A stretch of DNA of 64,000 nucleotides, from the NCBI GenBank assembly GCA_030248065.1, contig JASAMV010005873.1, positions 41,027-105,026 on the forward strand. The letters run 5' to 3'. Positions 27,701 through 36,310 of the stretch are shown here, in pieces. Numbering within the stretch: the first letter of the stretch is position 1; the number at the start of each line of letters is the position of its first letter. The DNA is from Rhynchonema sp. JSB1_4 (taxonomy: Eukaryota; Nematoda; Chromadorea; Monhysterida; Xyalidae). The notes beneath the pieces are model-generated. The model made no database searches. It saw only the letters and a program-made list of their open reading frames with translations, and was not told where the DNA came from. The translations under genes and the position numbers were made by a program.

Positions 27701-30700
27701 AAAGGCGGAAATGGACAGCATCAGGCGAGATAAGGTCGGTGGTAAATGTGGCCAGGTGACCTTTACTTGTAGCAACTGGTAATCATATGGCACTGATGAT
27801 AACCTGGTGCTCCATATCTGTGAACAGACGCTCTGTTTTCAATCAAATGAATAGTCAAACAGTTTAACCGGCCATGGAAAGATGGCTCTGACTCCAGAAT
27901 ATGATATGAATTGGTCGCACAATGACCATAATGAGAGTGTTCCTCAAAAACCACCTTGATTTTCAGACTAACCACTGTATTTGTGTGAAAACATTTTCTC
28001 CTGAAAATAAACGAGCAGAGCAAACCACGTTGCTGCAGCTATGAAACATTACGTTTGCTGCAGGTTTTGTGTGTGATCTGGAGGTTGTCGCAAAGCGCAA
28101 CGTCATTTTCGGGCTTGTCAATCCAGGCAAATTTTTAGACGAATTCTCATATAGTCATTGTGCGACCAATATTTGCACCCGATCATTTCTAACCAAATGT
28201 TTCACTCCCCTATACACAAACACCATACAGGCAGCCAGCATGTCCGTATCAGGCGAAGTAGCGCGTCTGCAAGTCGCGCTGTCAACAAGCGAATCGCAGT
28301 CGGATGTGTTGAAGAAGGACAACGACGAAATGCAGAGACAACTTCAGATGCTCGATCAACAGGTGGGTTATTGGTCATACGCTCATAGCGCGTTAAATGG
28401 AATGGAGACAAGAACCGAATTGGTGTTGTACAAGACCAATAAATCTCAGTTTGACCTTGACACATCCTAGGCCAAAGAAAACTCTCGGAGGGAAGTTTGG
28501 CCCATTTTTTGGGCCCAGTAGGAACCCTTAGCAACGCCCAGTTGGACCGATGTTAGGCCCAGGGCTGTATGTTTTTCATCTCCAGTAATGCCCCTGTGCG
28601 GCCCATTTTAACCCAGACACTTAGTTCCCCACTTCACGTGGGCCAAATAAAAACCCTGAAATGGCAGTTTGACCCATTTTAGGCCAAGGACACGAAACGC
28701 GACTACGATGGTCTGAACAAGCTGCACACTGAACTGTTGGCTGATCACGAACATCTACAGTCGTTGCATGAACAACTGAGTTTGGACTACGAGAATATAA
28801 AGCAGAATCTGGCTGAGATAAAAGTCAAGTATCGAAATTCGCCTGTACGTGTTATCTCTACTTTTTTATTTTTTCAATATTATTATGCGAAAATTTTCTC
28901 TTTTTTAAACTTTCCAGGGTTTCGACGTGCAAATCGGTGAACTGCAACAGCAGCACAATTCGGATCGGCGAGCGCTCGAAGAACTAAAGTCAATGTTGGC
29001 CAAGGAACTCGACAAGTCAATGTTGGAGAAAAAACCCTAAAGCGTATGTACGTGCACTGGCTATAGCGGTCACGTGACTTCTATAGCCAGTGCACAAACA
29101 CAAAAAGTTTCTCTGAAAAGACCAAGTATAACCGGCGCCCATACGGTTTCTTCGCGTTAAATACAATCGAAGAGAAAATCATTATTATCATATTTTCAGG
29201 AGCGCACGGCACGCGAGAAAGACCTGCGCGCACTGGCAATGGTACAGAACGAACACGGTGAACTGAGACGACAGTACGAAGATGTCAGACTGCAGAATGA
29301 AACATTATCTGCCGACCTGATGAAACTGCAGACCGACTGCCGGTCAGGATATGCCCATTCCGCGTCAAATGCATTGGAAGAGAAAATGACCAACTAGTCT
29401 CCGTTGTTTGCAGCACGATGCGCGCGGAGCGACAGTCAACGGATCTGTTGAGCACGAGGACGCAGGCACAGTTGGGTCAACTTCAAGATCTGTTGAATCA
29501 GAAGGATCTCGATCTGGTCAAAATGGGCCATAAGTGCGATGTGAGTTGGTCCTTTTTTGAAAAGCCTAACCCTGGACAATTTGCCGTGCGTGACCTTTGC
29601 AAATTTCGATTCAGATGTTGCACCAACTAAATCGAACCCTAGAGGAGGAGAGCAAAACACTGCTGAAGCAGTTGGACAGTCTGATTATGCAGAATCAGTC
29701 GCTGCTGACACAAGCGCTCAGAGACAAGGACCTCTACCACACGGAGGCGAAGGAATTCCAGTGAGTTCTGCTCCATTTCGCAGTCCAGCGTTTTTCATTC
29801 GGAATCAAACGTTCCACGGCAAACATTTTTTCTGGCGCAATGAGCACAGCCCAAATATTGACTTAAAGCGCTGCCAATGACGTACTCCGTGGTGCATTCG
29901 CACTGATGGTGACCCAGTGCACCCGCTTGTAAGAACAGGTCCAAACGGGGCAACCAAAACGAACAATGCTGCACAACAATAGTTTGACAGGTTTGAAAGC
30001 ATCCTTGAAACATCAGAGAACAACTGACGGCGCTGAAACGGCACAAGGAGAAACTGGAGGAGAAAATCATGGATCAGTATAAAATGATGGACAATGCTTC
30101 CCCATACGCGAGGAAACCACAGTTGAAGGAGAAAACGACGTTTATGAAGAAAGCGCGCGCTCTGCTGCCGGGCAGCAAGGTTTGTTGTGGTGCTGTGAAA
30201 CATCAGCTCATTTGAGTATCAATCAGCGCTTAAACCAATTTTTCGACGAATTAACGAGAATTAATAACGGTATCCATGACTCCAATACGCTTCATTTTCT
30301 TCGCGACAAACAAGTTATGCATTATTACGTTTCATTACGTAATATGATCTGATGTCATATCTTATCTGATTATTTTGTGGTCCTTCCCGTGATCATTCGT
30401 CACGGGCGAGTTGCCGATACACAGTCTGTGTGCGTGAAAGTGAGAACAGAACGAAGGGCGAAGCGACATAGCAAGATTTACTGTTGTCGCACCACCATGT
30501 GACACATCATTTACATAACCGCATTGAAACATCACCCAACCATATGTAAACATTACAGCCCCGCGGAACGGTCGGTTTCCGCGGCGAGACCCCGAGTTCA
30601 ACGGAGGAATCCAGCGGTGCACTAAGTGGCGACGAACAAACTGAGCACAAACAACAACAACAACAGAATCGGATCCAGATGAACGGTGAGGACCACCCTG

Positions 30701-33700
30701 ACCCACCTACCCCAAATAGGTATCCGATTCGGTACACGGCACGAGGGGATACCACCGTTGTAGAGCACCTCCCTAGGCCGCATTCCGTGTACGACAATCT
30801 GCATGCACGTGGGCCCCTGCGACGACAGAGCTCGCTGCCACCGGACGCGGGGCTGGGCTCAACAGGGGGCGCACCCCCACCTTCTGGGGGTCAAGCAAGG
30901 GATCCCGACAACACCATGGAATGTCTTCGCGCCCTGCACGCGAGGAGGAAGCTGTCTGCAGCCACGGTCCTGCTGTCAGAGTTGCCCCGTCTGCCGACCA
31001 CCCTGGAAGACTCTTCAGAGGCTGCCGATGCCGAAAGTACCGATAACCTGTCCACCACAGCTGGCTGGCTCAATCGTACTGCACCCCAACTAGACACTCC
31101 CCCTACCGTGCCCAGTCCCGATAGAGCACCCCTTCTGGCGCTAGAAGGCGGGGAAGACGGGGGAACTTTTGGACGGAACGAGAAACGCGCCAGAGAACAA
31201 AAAAGACACGGCCATGCAACGGGCAGGAAAAACAGGCAGGATCCGCCAAGGGATTCCACTGGCGCCGAGGACAAGACTGAATGGTCCAACTTGATTCTGA
31301 CATTCACGTAGTTACATATTTCGATTTTCAACCATGTTTTTGGCTGATTTTTTTAGTTTTTTACTTTTGATTGGGAAAGCATGCCCGGATATTACTTGCA
31401 TTTGCTCATTTTATTTATTTTTATTTATGCCCTTGCTTGTCCTTGACAATTGTTTAGTACAATTTTTATGCCTGTGGTTTTGTTTTGTAATAGCTTTGCA
31501 GATGTTTAGGCCGTAGTAGTTGGTTGGGGAATAAATATTTTCAGAGCGCATAAAAACATCAATTCGATACACCAGATCAGCGGAGCCCTTGAAACTACTC
31601 CCCAGGCTTGTAGCGCTTCTGCCAGTAAGCTACAATTCTCATAAGCTTAAAATATGCTTTAAAACATTTAAATAATTTCTATTAAATCTATTAGTCGCTA
31701 TTCACAAGTCTTCAATGGTAGTTAGAAAGTTGTATTCGCACACTAAATTGGTACTAATTTCATTTTTAGGCGCACTAACCAACGGTGAAGCCCGAAAAAT
31801 GAACAGCAAAACTATCAACAACTGCACACCTGAAACATCGAAACGATCGCAAAGTTTGTCCTCAGCGCAAAGACTCAGTTCGGACTTGACCAATGGACAC
31901 GCATCGGACAAAACGACCCTGAACCAGCAAGGTGCACTGAACAGAAACACTGAGACAAGGATCAGCTGGCGAGGTGTGGATTTTTTGGAGTTTTAACAAT
32001 TTTGTTCATTTGGATTTAGCGTTATACTGAGGTTATAATGACGCAAAAAACCTCTTTATAATTCAGGCTCTGAGCGAGGCGTAGACGTCCCGGGCGAGAG
32101 CATGACCAAAACATCCTTGCATGGTGTCGAACCACCCACCCTGCCTCCACCGCGGTCTACAACCAGAGTGAGCTTAAACGGCGGTGCACCGCGGTTACCG
32201 CCACCGAGGTTTGTTAGCTGGTTGATGTTTTTATGCGGTTGCCCCAAGAGTAAAACCGTCTGCATGGTAAAAATCTCATGTGGGGGAAATACCATTATCT
32301 TGAAATACTTCGGTCATGTGCATAGCTTACTAGCCAGCTAATCTGTAGCTAATATTCTTTGTTGCATGTTGCAAACGACATAAAGAGCTAGGCTCGAAAA
32401 CCATGTCATAACAGCCAGAGCGGGCTGAAAATTCAAATCTGCCGAAACTTTTATTCGCAGTTTTTCTGAAAACTCACGAAAAAAAGAAATTTCGCTTTTT
32501 TCAGAGCTGCACCAGGTCGTTCTTCGCTGCGCGGCCCGCCCCCACCGTATCCGGGTTCACTGGCAAGGGGGGCCAGACCCCCTCCCCCGCCCTACCCTGG
32601 GGCTACAATGGGAAGAACTGCTAGTCCACAACGAGTAAGTATAGCAGATTTTTTCCACAATGATGACGTGCTCTCTGACCAAAGTTCAAGTGTTGCCTTT
32701 TCTCACCCCGTTGAGGCAAAATTCGCACGGGCTCCGTACAGACCGGAAGAGCACATTTGCACCCAATCAGTAGACAAAGACGGTTGGGATTATAAACATT
32801 CGAGTCTATATACATTCAAATCTTTAAGGCGATTCTCTGAGACTCTGATTGCAAAACATCAGTACGTTTAGTGAACGAACCATATTCAACCAAATCACTA
32901 CCGTTGCAGGGTAACGGCCAACGTCCCGTATCGCATGGCGAGTCAGCGCTGGTTGGCGGTCTGCCAAGCCCGAGTTCAAATCTCAGCTCGGACACCGATG
33001 AGGCACGATTCAGGCCCGCATTGGTGTCGACACCGAAGATGAATGGACATGCAGGTTATTTATATGGAATACGTGAAACATCAGATGAACTTGGTGCTGC
33101 AAAGTGAAATTATGTGGGTATTTTTGGGTGCCCGTGTTGACCTGCTGCTTTTACGGGCGGGTCTGCGGCTCACAAGGGCGGATCGAGGAGGGTCACAGGG
33201 GGGCAATGATCCGCTTTTTGCGCCTCTAAATCGCAGGATTTGCACCTTGATAAACTTCAAAAGTCCTTCGGGCGTCAGCTACACGGATTTTCAATGAAAT
33301 TGGGTGTTCGCTCGCGTAAAAAGTGCCAAAAACTTAGCATTGTCACGTTTTGTGCAGTATTGGTGTAAGAAGCGCCAAATTCTAAACAAGCACTAGAAAT
33401 ACAAATAACGTTTCAATAATGAAACAAGCCCTAGATAAAAATTAATTTTTGGATTTGGCCCGTCCCTTGGACAACACCTGGATCCGCCACTGCCAGTGCA
33501 CCAGGGTCATCGTCAGTGCGAATAATGCACCCGATGGCGCGACCAAAAAGCACCTCGTTTACGTATACAAGTCATGTTTCAGGCCGGAACTCGTTTTCAA
33601 CATCCGCGGACAACGACAATATGTATCGAAACGGCGCTCCACCAACAACAACAACGCGGAACGGTATCAGCACGCACGAGTCAAACAACAACAACCCGCA

Positions 33701-34070
33701 ACCTTCTGCCAGTATGAAGGTTGCGCTACGGTCGACCCAGCTGACAGAAGGTGCATTGCGTAGACCCGTCCCACCGCCGGCACCTTCAAGTAACAACAAC
33801 AGCAGCAATGCGGCCATCAAAACCATGGACGCACAGAAGGCGGCGAATCGTAGTTCGGTCTACGAGAATGTCTACAGTCAACCGACTGGCTCGCCTAATG
33901 TTTCACACGGGAGGGAAGAGTTGAGTCTAGTCACGCAGGACGGTCACCCGGTATTGAATGGCACTACTCAGCCGGCGAATATTGATAATGCCAATACCTT
34001 GGCTGATACTGGCACAGTCGCGCAACAGCAGCAGCGCAGCAATATCTGGTACGAATATGGGTGTGTATAG
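6530..34070 (+). CDS. CCDC88-family protein (Girdin/Daple/GRDN-1 homologue), multi-exon gene
   Basis: Large coiled-coil scaffold that in other animals links microtubules or membranes to actin, G-protein and Wnt/Dvl signalling. Exons supported by reading frame and GT-AG borders: 17272-17341, 19942-20087, 21365-21534, 21961-22111, 22409-22483, 24329-24495, 24837-24963, 25098-25229, 25834-25926, 26034-26165, 26233-26317, 26644-26771, 27011-27190, 27272-27412, 27591-27734, 28231-28362, 28683-28844, 28918-29043, 29200-29342, 29414-29540, 29615-29760, 30017-30179, 30559-30685, 31770-31973, 32067-32208, 32505-32634, 32910-33054, 33583-34070. All join in compatible phases (about 1391 residues). Residues 1-72 are the C-terminal HOOK half, 73 to about 980 coiled coil, then a Ser/Pro/Asn-rich tail ending WYEYGCV. 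A probable first exon is at 6530. HOOK exons between 6716 and 17272, and HOOK-linker exons between 20087 and 21365, were not found. Exon 28918-29043 contains an in-frame stop. Family assignment is firm; choosing Girdin or Daple is not possible, although the GCV end is Daple-like. Confidence 0.88.
7363..7506. mobile_element. mariner-like MITE, CAGTGGTCAACTC family, copy 1
   Basis: 144 bp with ends CAGTGGTCAACTCAA and TTGAGTTGACCACTG, followed by TA on the right (left base pair mutated to CA). The interior shares the CACTTCGTCAAC and GGGGCTGCTGTGTG blocks with the copy at 25315. Confidence 0.7.
7698..7800 (+). CDS. Tentative second HOOK-domain exon
   Basis: An open stretch lies between a TTTTTTCAG acceptor and a GTCGGT donor. 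Its phase (needs one preceding base) matches the donor at 6716. It would encode [18 protein letters not shown], loosely like the D-x-Y-x-x-L-x-D segment of CCDC88 HOOK domains. The resemblance is weak. It could equally be chance. Confidence 0.18.
7801..17271. other. Probable CCDC88 intronic region, no confident exon
   Basis: Apart from the hAT-like MITE at 15632-16316, nothing certain is seen. At least one or two HOOK-domain exons should lie here if 6530 is the true first exon. The minus-strand ORF at 9013-9540 is not believed. Confidence 0.5.
15632..16316. mobile_element. hAT-like MITE, CAGGGTTG family, copy 1
   Basis: 685 bp with ends CAGGGTTG and CAACCCTG and AT-rich arms, flanked by a perfect 8-bp duplication GTTCCAAC (15624-15631, 16317-16324). 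It holds no convincing ORF. Confidence 0.8.
17272..17341 (+). CDS. CCDC88 HOOK-domain exon ([11 protein letters not shown] segment)
   Basis: This phase-0 exon follows a TTTTATTTCAG acceptor and ends at G/GTATGT. It encodes [20 protein letters not shown], matching the family segment in which a helix precedes 'lpdvl.ig.nP'. The preceding exon should end with the helix 'I..YYQ', which could not be located. Confidence 0.8.
17342..19941. other. CCDC88 intron
   Basis: AT-rich intron of 2.6 kb. It holds one ATTGGTCGCACAATGA-family element (19069-19274) and (TA)/(GTACAT)-like simple sequence near 18740-18780. No exon is seen. Confidence 0.7.
19069..19274. mobile_element. ATTGGTCGCACAATGA-family element, copy 1 (right end missing)
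   Basis: Starts ATTGGTCGCACAATGATCAT and shares CACGTTGCTGC, TGAAACATT and TTGTGTGTGATC with the copy at 27912. It ends without a right inverted repeat. Confidence 0.55.
19942..20087 (+). CDS. CCDC88 HOOK-domain signature exon
   Basis: Joins the previous exon in phase 1 and encodes [20 protein letters not shown] followed by [20 protein letters not shown]. This run is the most conserved stretch of CCDC88 and HOOK proteins (the LLLLLGCAVQC..KEEFI helix pair). It ends at AAG/GTAGAC in phase 0. Vertebrate proteins continue with a segment around an FDLQW motif, which is absent from the next 1.3 kb. Confidence 0.9.
20178..20262 (+). repeat. tRNA-derived sequence (SINE head or tRNA pseudogene)
   Basis: A clean pol III A box, TAGCTCAGTTGG, lies at 20186-20197 and a degenerate B box, GAATCGAGTCC, at 20243-20253, spaced as in a tRNA. 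GGAAGG and CCTTCC flank the T-loop region, but the T stem has extra bases and no pairing 3' acceptor strand is seen, so this is not an intact tRNA. It lies in the intron after exon 19942-20087. Confidence 0.5.
20395..20620. other. A/C-rich homopolymer tract inside the CCDC88 gene
   Basis: Long A runs with short C runs, and one run of about 19 As near 20504-20522. It looks like the other noisy tracts and lies where HOOK-linker exons are expected. Confidence 0.6.
20617..20875 (-). CDS. Unidentified antisense coding-like fragment inside the CCDC88 gene
   Basis: On the minus strand an ATG at 20875 opens about 80 codons ([14 protein letters not shown], then a Lys/Glu-rich stretch and [18 protein letters not shown]). 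It runs into homopolymer-rich noise with no proper end. The codons look real and the piece is more GC-rich than the intron around it. It may be an exon of another gene, a retrocopy fragment or misassembled sequence. No family was recognised. Confidence 0.25.
21365..22483 (+). CDS. CCDC88 coiled-coil exons 3-5
   Basis: Three exons (21365-21534, 21961-22111, 22409-22483) open the coiled coil. The first encodes [19 protein letters not shown] and [12 protein letters not shown], matching the 'L..ARsAR.YRDELD...E..FY..RVeELk' signature of this family. The second begins [17 protein letters not shown], matching 'edN.vLlETK.mLEdQL'. Phases 2 and 0 join cleanly, and all borders are GT-AG. Confidence 0.9.
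22998..24106. mobile_element. hAT-like non-autonomous transposon with GGGATC repeats
   Basis: Terminal inverted repeats start CAGTGTTCG and end CGAACACTG. They are flanked by a perfect 8-bp target duplication, TTGAACAA (22990-22997 and 24107-24114), diagnostic of hAT transposition. The interior near both ends is made of GGGATC units. The right side at 23985-24100 is a microsatellite of this hexamer. A Harbinger-like element is nested at 23560-23903. It has no transposase ORF and lies in a CCDC88 intron. Confidence 0.85.
23560..23903. mobile_element. PIF/Harbinger-like MITE nested in the hAT-like element
   Basis: 344 bp with long inverted arms (about 90 bp) starting GGGCGCGGCCATGCAAACGC. It is flanked by TTA on both sides (23557-23559, 23904-23906), the usual 3-bp TWA duplication of PIF/Harbinger. 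It shares GCGGGTCAGAAAAA and ACCCGCAA-type internal motifs with the element at 51566-51956. Confidence 0.75.
24329..27734 (+). CDS. CCDC88 central coiled-coil exons 6-15
   Basis: Ten exons encode Glu/Gln/Leu/Lys-rich heptad sequence with few prolines, consistent with a long parallel coiled coil. The first (24329-24495) has a Gly-rich insert ([14 protein letters not shown]) before [16 protein letters not shown]. Exon 27272-27412 ends in a Ser/Thr-rich break ([11 protein letters not shown]). No globular domain is visible. Introns here hold a mariner-like element (25315-25468). Confidence 0.87.
25315..25468. mobile_element. mariner-like MITE, CAGTGGTCAACTC family, copy 2
   Basis: 154 bp with ends CAGTGGTTAACTCAAG and CTTGAGTTGACCACTG, flanked by TA on both sides. 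It lies in the CCDC88 intron between exons 25098-25229 and 25834-25926. Confidence 0.75.
27912..28170. mobile_element. ATTGGTCGCACAATGA-family element, copy 2
   Basis: 259 bp with ends ATTGGTCGCACAATGACCAT and ATAGTCATTGTGCGACCAAT. It lies in the CCDC88 intron before exon 28231-28362, ending only 60 bases upstream of that exon. Confidence 0.7.
28231..29760 (+). CDS. CCDC88 distal coiled-coil exons 16-21
   Basis: Six exons: 28231-28362, 28683-28844, 28918-29043, 29200-29342, 29414-29540 and 29615-29760. The second ([19 protein letters not shown], then [13 protein letters not shown]) matches the family's 'LY..LikDHEkLe.LHErQ..EYE' repeat. The last ([20 protein letters not shown]) matches 'LNN...L...K..LEEEnr.LL.Qi..Lm.QN..LL'. 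The third exon ends LEKKP-stop-S directly before its GTATGT donor. Confidence 0.86.
29052..29095. repeat. Perfect 15-bp hairpin right after a CCDC88 splice donor
   Basis: GTGCACTGGCTATAG pairs perfectly with CTATAGCCAGTGCAC across a 14-base loop containing GGTCACGTGACT. The donor GT is at 29044-29045. The 20-mer GCTATAGCGGTCACGTGACT (29060-29079) recurs exactly at 41839-41858. Confidence 0.85.
30017..30179 (+). CDS. CCDC88 end-of-coil exon ([11 protein letters not shown] motif)
   Basis: Encodes [20 protein letters not shown], the near-invariant family motif at the end of the coiled coil. A basic stretch follows ([18 protein letters not shown]), like the positively charged region that binds membranes in relatives. 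The 3' splice site is TGAAACATCAG/AG. It has no TTTCAG and instead uses the dispersed decamer described in the findings. Confidence 0.88.
30559..31311 (+). CDS. Alternative CCDC88 last exon (long read-through form)
   Basis: After a CATTACAG acceptor, the frame inherited from the previous exon stays open through a good internal donor (ATGAACG/GTGAGG at 30686) for a further 208 codons, to a TAG at 31309-31311. The short form 30559-30685 splices in phase 1 to 31770. The long form would end the protein with a Pro/Ser/Arg-rich tail holding HSVYDN, a basic RRQSS site and a C-terminus [16 protein letters not shown] at 31530 could serve as its poly(A) signal. Its coding-like length and GC content argue for a real alternative end. 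Chance intron read-through is the other explanation. Confidence 0.5.
   Translation, partial: PRGTVGFRGETPSSTEESSGALSGDEQTEHKQQQQQNRIQMNGEDHPDPPTPNRYPIRYTARGDTTVVEHLPRPHSVYDNLHARGPLRRQSSLPPDAGLGSTGGAPPPSGGQARDPDNTMECLRALHARRKLSAATVLLSELPRLPTTLEDSSEAADAESTDNLSTTAGWLNRTAPQLDTPPTVPSPDRAPLLALEGGEDGGTFGRNEKRAREQKRHGHATGRKNRQDPPRDSTGAEDKTEWSNLILTFT
31530..31535 (+). terminator. Possible poly(A) signal for the alternative CCDC88 last exon
   Basis: AATAAA lies 219 bases after the stop of the read-through exon and before the next acceptor at 31768. Its placement fits, but AATAAA is common in AT-rich introns. Confidence 0.3.
31770..33054 (+). CDS. CCDC88 C-terminal tail exons 24-27
   Basis: Exons 31770-31973, 32067-32208, 32505-32634 and 32910-33054 join in phases 1, 1, 2 and 0. 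They encode a low-complexity Ser/Asn/Pro tail with proline-rich runs such as [15 protein letters not shown] and [15 protein letters not shown], which are possible SH3, WW or EVH1 ligands. No globular fold is apparent. All four acceptors are TTTTTAG, AATTCAG, TTTTCAG or TTGCAG. Confidence 0.8.
33142..33514. mobile_element. Possible hAT-like remnant with CAGTGGCGGATCC-type ends
   Basis: The right end reads ACCTGGATCCGCCACTG. The left has a diverged GGCGGATCGAGGAGGGTC. It lies in the CCDC88 intron before the last exon. Boundaries are approximate. Confidence 0.35.
33583..34070 (+). CDS. CCDC88 last exon with C-terminal PDZ-binding GCV motif
   Basis: Follows ATGTTTCAG and encodes an Asn/Gln/Pro-rich tail ending [11 protein letters not shown] before a TAG stop. 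The terminal GCV is the motif by which Daple binds the Dishevelled PDZ domain. [13 protein letters not shown] lies in the middle; pYxN is a Grb2-type SH2 site. This end strongly supports the whole exon chain being one CCDC88 gene. Confidence 0.85.
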
Positions 34071-34372
34071 GCAAGTGATTGTTATGAAGAATTTGTAAAA
34101 CCCAAAATCCGTCCATTCTTGGTTGTCTCGAAGATGGCTATTCCGTAAAACTTTTATCTGTTGCTTGTCTTGGCTTTCATGCCAGCCAGCCTGATTTTTA
34201 CCATTTCCATATTTGTCCTTACATTACGTGTGCACGTGTCTCCGCTTTGGCTTTACTCCATGCTTCTTAATGTATTTATAATGCGATTTTACACTTTTCA
34301 AAGGTCAACTATTTTTTGCAATATTGAATTAAGAACATTTTAAGGTTGCATCATAGTTAAGACTTCCTATAT

Positions 34373-34643
34373 ATTGGTCGCACAATGACTTTATAAGAAT
34401 TGGTGAAATTTTTTTTCTTTTTTGAAAAGGGGGGAGGGGGGGGGGAAGTTGGGGTGGGGGGGGTGCCCCCACCAAAAGGTGGGGGAAAAAAATTTTCCCC
34501 CCCCGCGGCGCGTGGTCTGTCCCCCCCTTTTTTTTTCTCTTGATATTTTTTTAGAATCACAAATAGCACAGTGGTTAAGAGTGACTGAACGTGAAAATCA
34601 GGATTGATTTGATGAATTCTTATATAGTCATTGTGTGACCAAT
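34373..34643. mobile_element. ATTGGTCGCACAATGA-family element, copy 3
   Basis: Ends ATTGGTCGCACAATGAC and GTCATTGTGTGACCAAT. The right half is the inverted form of the left half of copy 1 (GTGAAAATCAGGATTGATTT). The apex, 34420-34535, is a run of G and C homopolymers that looks like sequencing failure at a hairpin. Confidence 0.65.
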
Positions 34644-36310
34644 ACCAATGTTCACACACAACACATGCATGTACACAAATACAGTATGCGAGGAGTGTGT
34701 TCACTGTTCGCGAAACCCATGGAAATTTCATTGAAAAAAAGTTCACCATTTGTGTTTCATTGTCAAGTTTTGTTCAGCACATTTTTCTCCATGCTGTATT
34801 TTCTTTCACAATGAGTCATATAATTGTGATTTTCTGCATGAGTATTTGTCGTGCGTATCTGTAACTTAAACGCAGGTTCCGTTGTCTCTTCATTTAACAG
34901 GTGGCTACGATAACCGCAGTTGTTGGGTTTTTAATTATGTTAAATTCATCTGTTAACGGGAGATGTATGCACTCATCATCCACCAGCAGCGCAATTAGGA
35001 TTGAAAGTTCAGAGTTACAAACTTAAACGAGAAAAGGTCAAACAGGCCTTGTGTGTTGGGGAGTTTGCACCCAAAAAGTCTCACCGCAGTGTTCTGTTGA
35101 ACATAGCCTTTTTGTGAAAAGTCTCAAACTTTCCGTTTCGATCGTACGCGAGCCCACATTCAATGTCTTATCAGGCATTAAACTGAGTTTCAACTTGACG
35201 CATTTGTCATTCGCGCAAGCAACTTTATGGTTTATCGTCACGTCTTTTTTGAAAATTGCCGCTCATCAGAAAATCGCTTATTATTTTTCACGATTGCTAA
35301 CGCATTATGGAACAGCTTTCGCTGCGGAAAAACTCGTTTACGACTTTTAACTACAATACGTACATACATAACCTTATGTTGGTAAAACGTCTGTTAATTC
35401 GCAAACTGAACAGTTTCTGTTCCGTCGTGCGGATTATGCACGTTGGTATGTTATTGCTGAATTAAAAAAGAACAAATTAGAACAAAATTAGTTAAAAAAA
35501 GATTACTAACTGTAAGCGGCTACCCAGCAACTGCGTTACTTCCATCATTAACAATATTAAAGGTGTCATAGCCCACTACCCTACTTAAGCGTACGTGTCC
35601 TGGTGCTTGTAACTTTATGCATATTTAACGTGTTGTCACTATATTTTTCTGTTGGCATTTCTCTAAAAAAATACCACAGTATCCATTCTTTTTAATTATG
35701 ATTCGCAATATTGAAAAGTTCCACATTGTGATAACATGTGCATTCTATTTTGTATATTTTTTGTTTCGTGCTTTATTTGTGTGCTTGGTACGAAATAAAA
35801 TAAAGTCAAGGATACTTCTATTATTTCGCAATGTGGAGGATTGTGTTATGTAGAGCTTTTGTTATCCAGAACTCTGTTTTTATATTCAAATATCCGATAG
35901 TAATTTGGAACGCCACTTTTCAAGTGCTGTTGAATGAGACGTTCGATGTTTTTACACCTTTCTCGTCAACCGCCCGCGCGCGCACGCGTGTGCAGTTGTG
36001 CAGCATAAATATATAACAACACATGCTCAATTCAAACTCGCGCACATATAAATCATATCGCCGGGTAAGTCGTATTTTTTTGCTAATTGAAGAACTCTAC
36101 CGCATCATTTTGATGGTTTTTTTGTGTCGCCTGTCTCCCAGCTACGCGAAATAATACTTCATGTTTTATATGCGTTGATTAACTTAATGATCGAACGAGT
36201 TTTGTCATCTTAAAATCATTCATCCCTCTGCTCTGTCCGACCTTTTTGATGTCGCTTGAAACTTGATTGATTTAGACCAGACCGACACATATAAGGGCGA
36301 GCGTAGTCAT

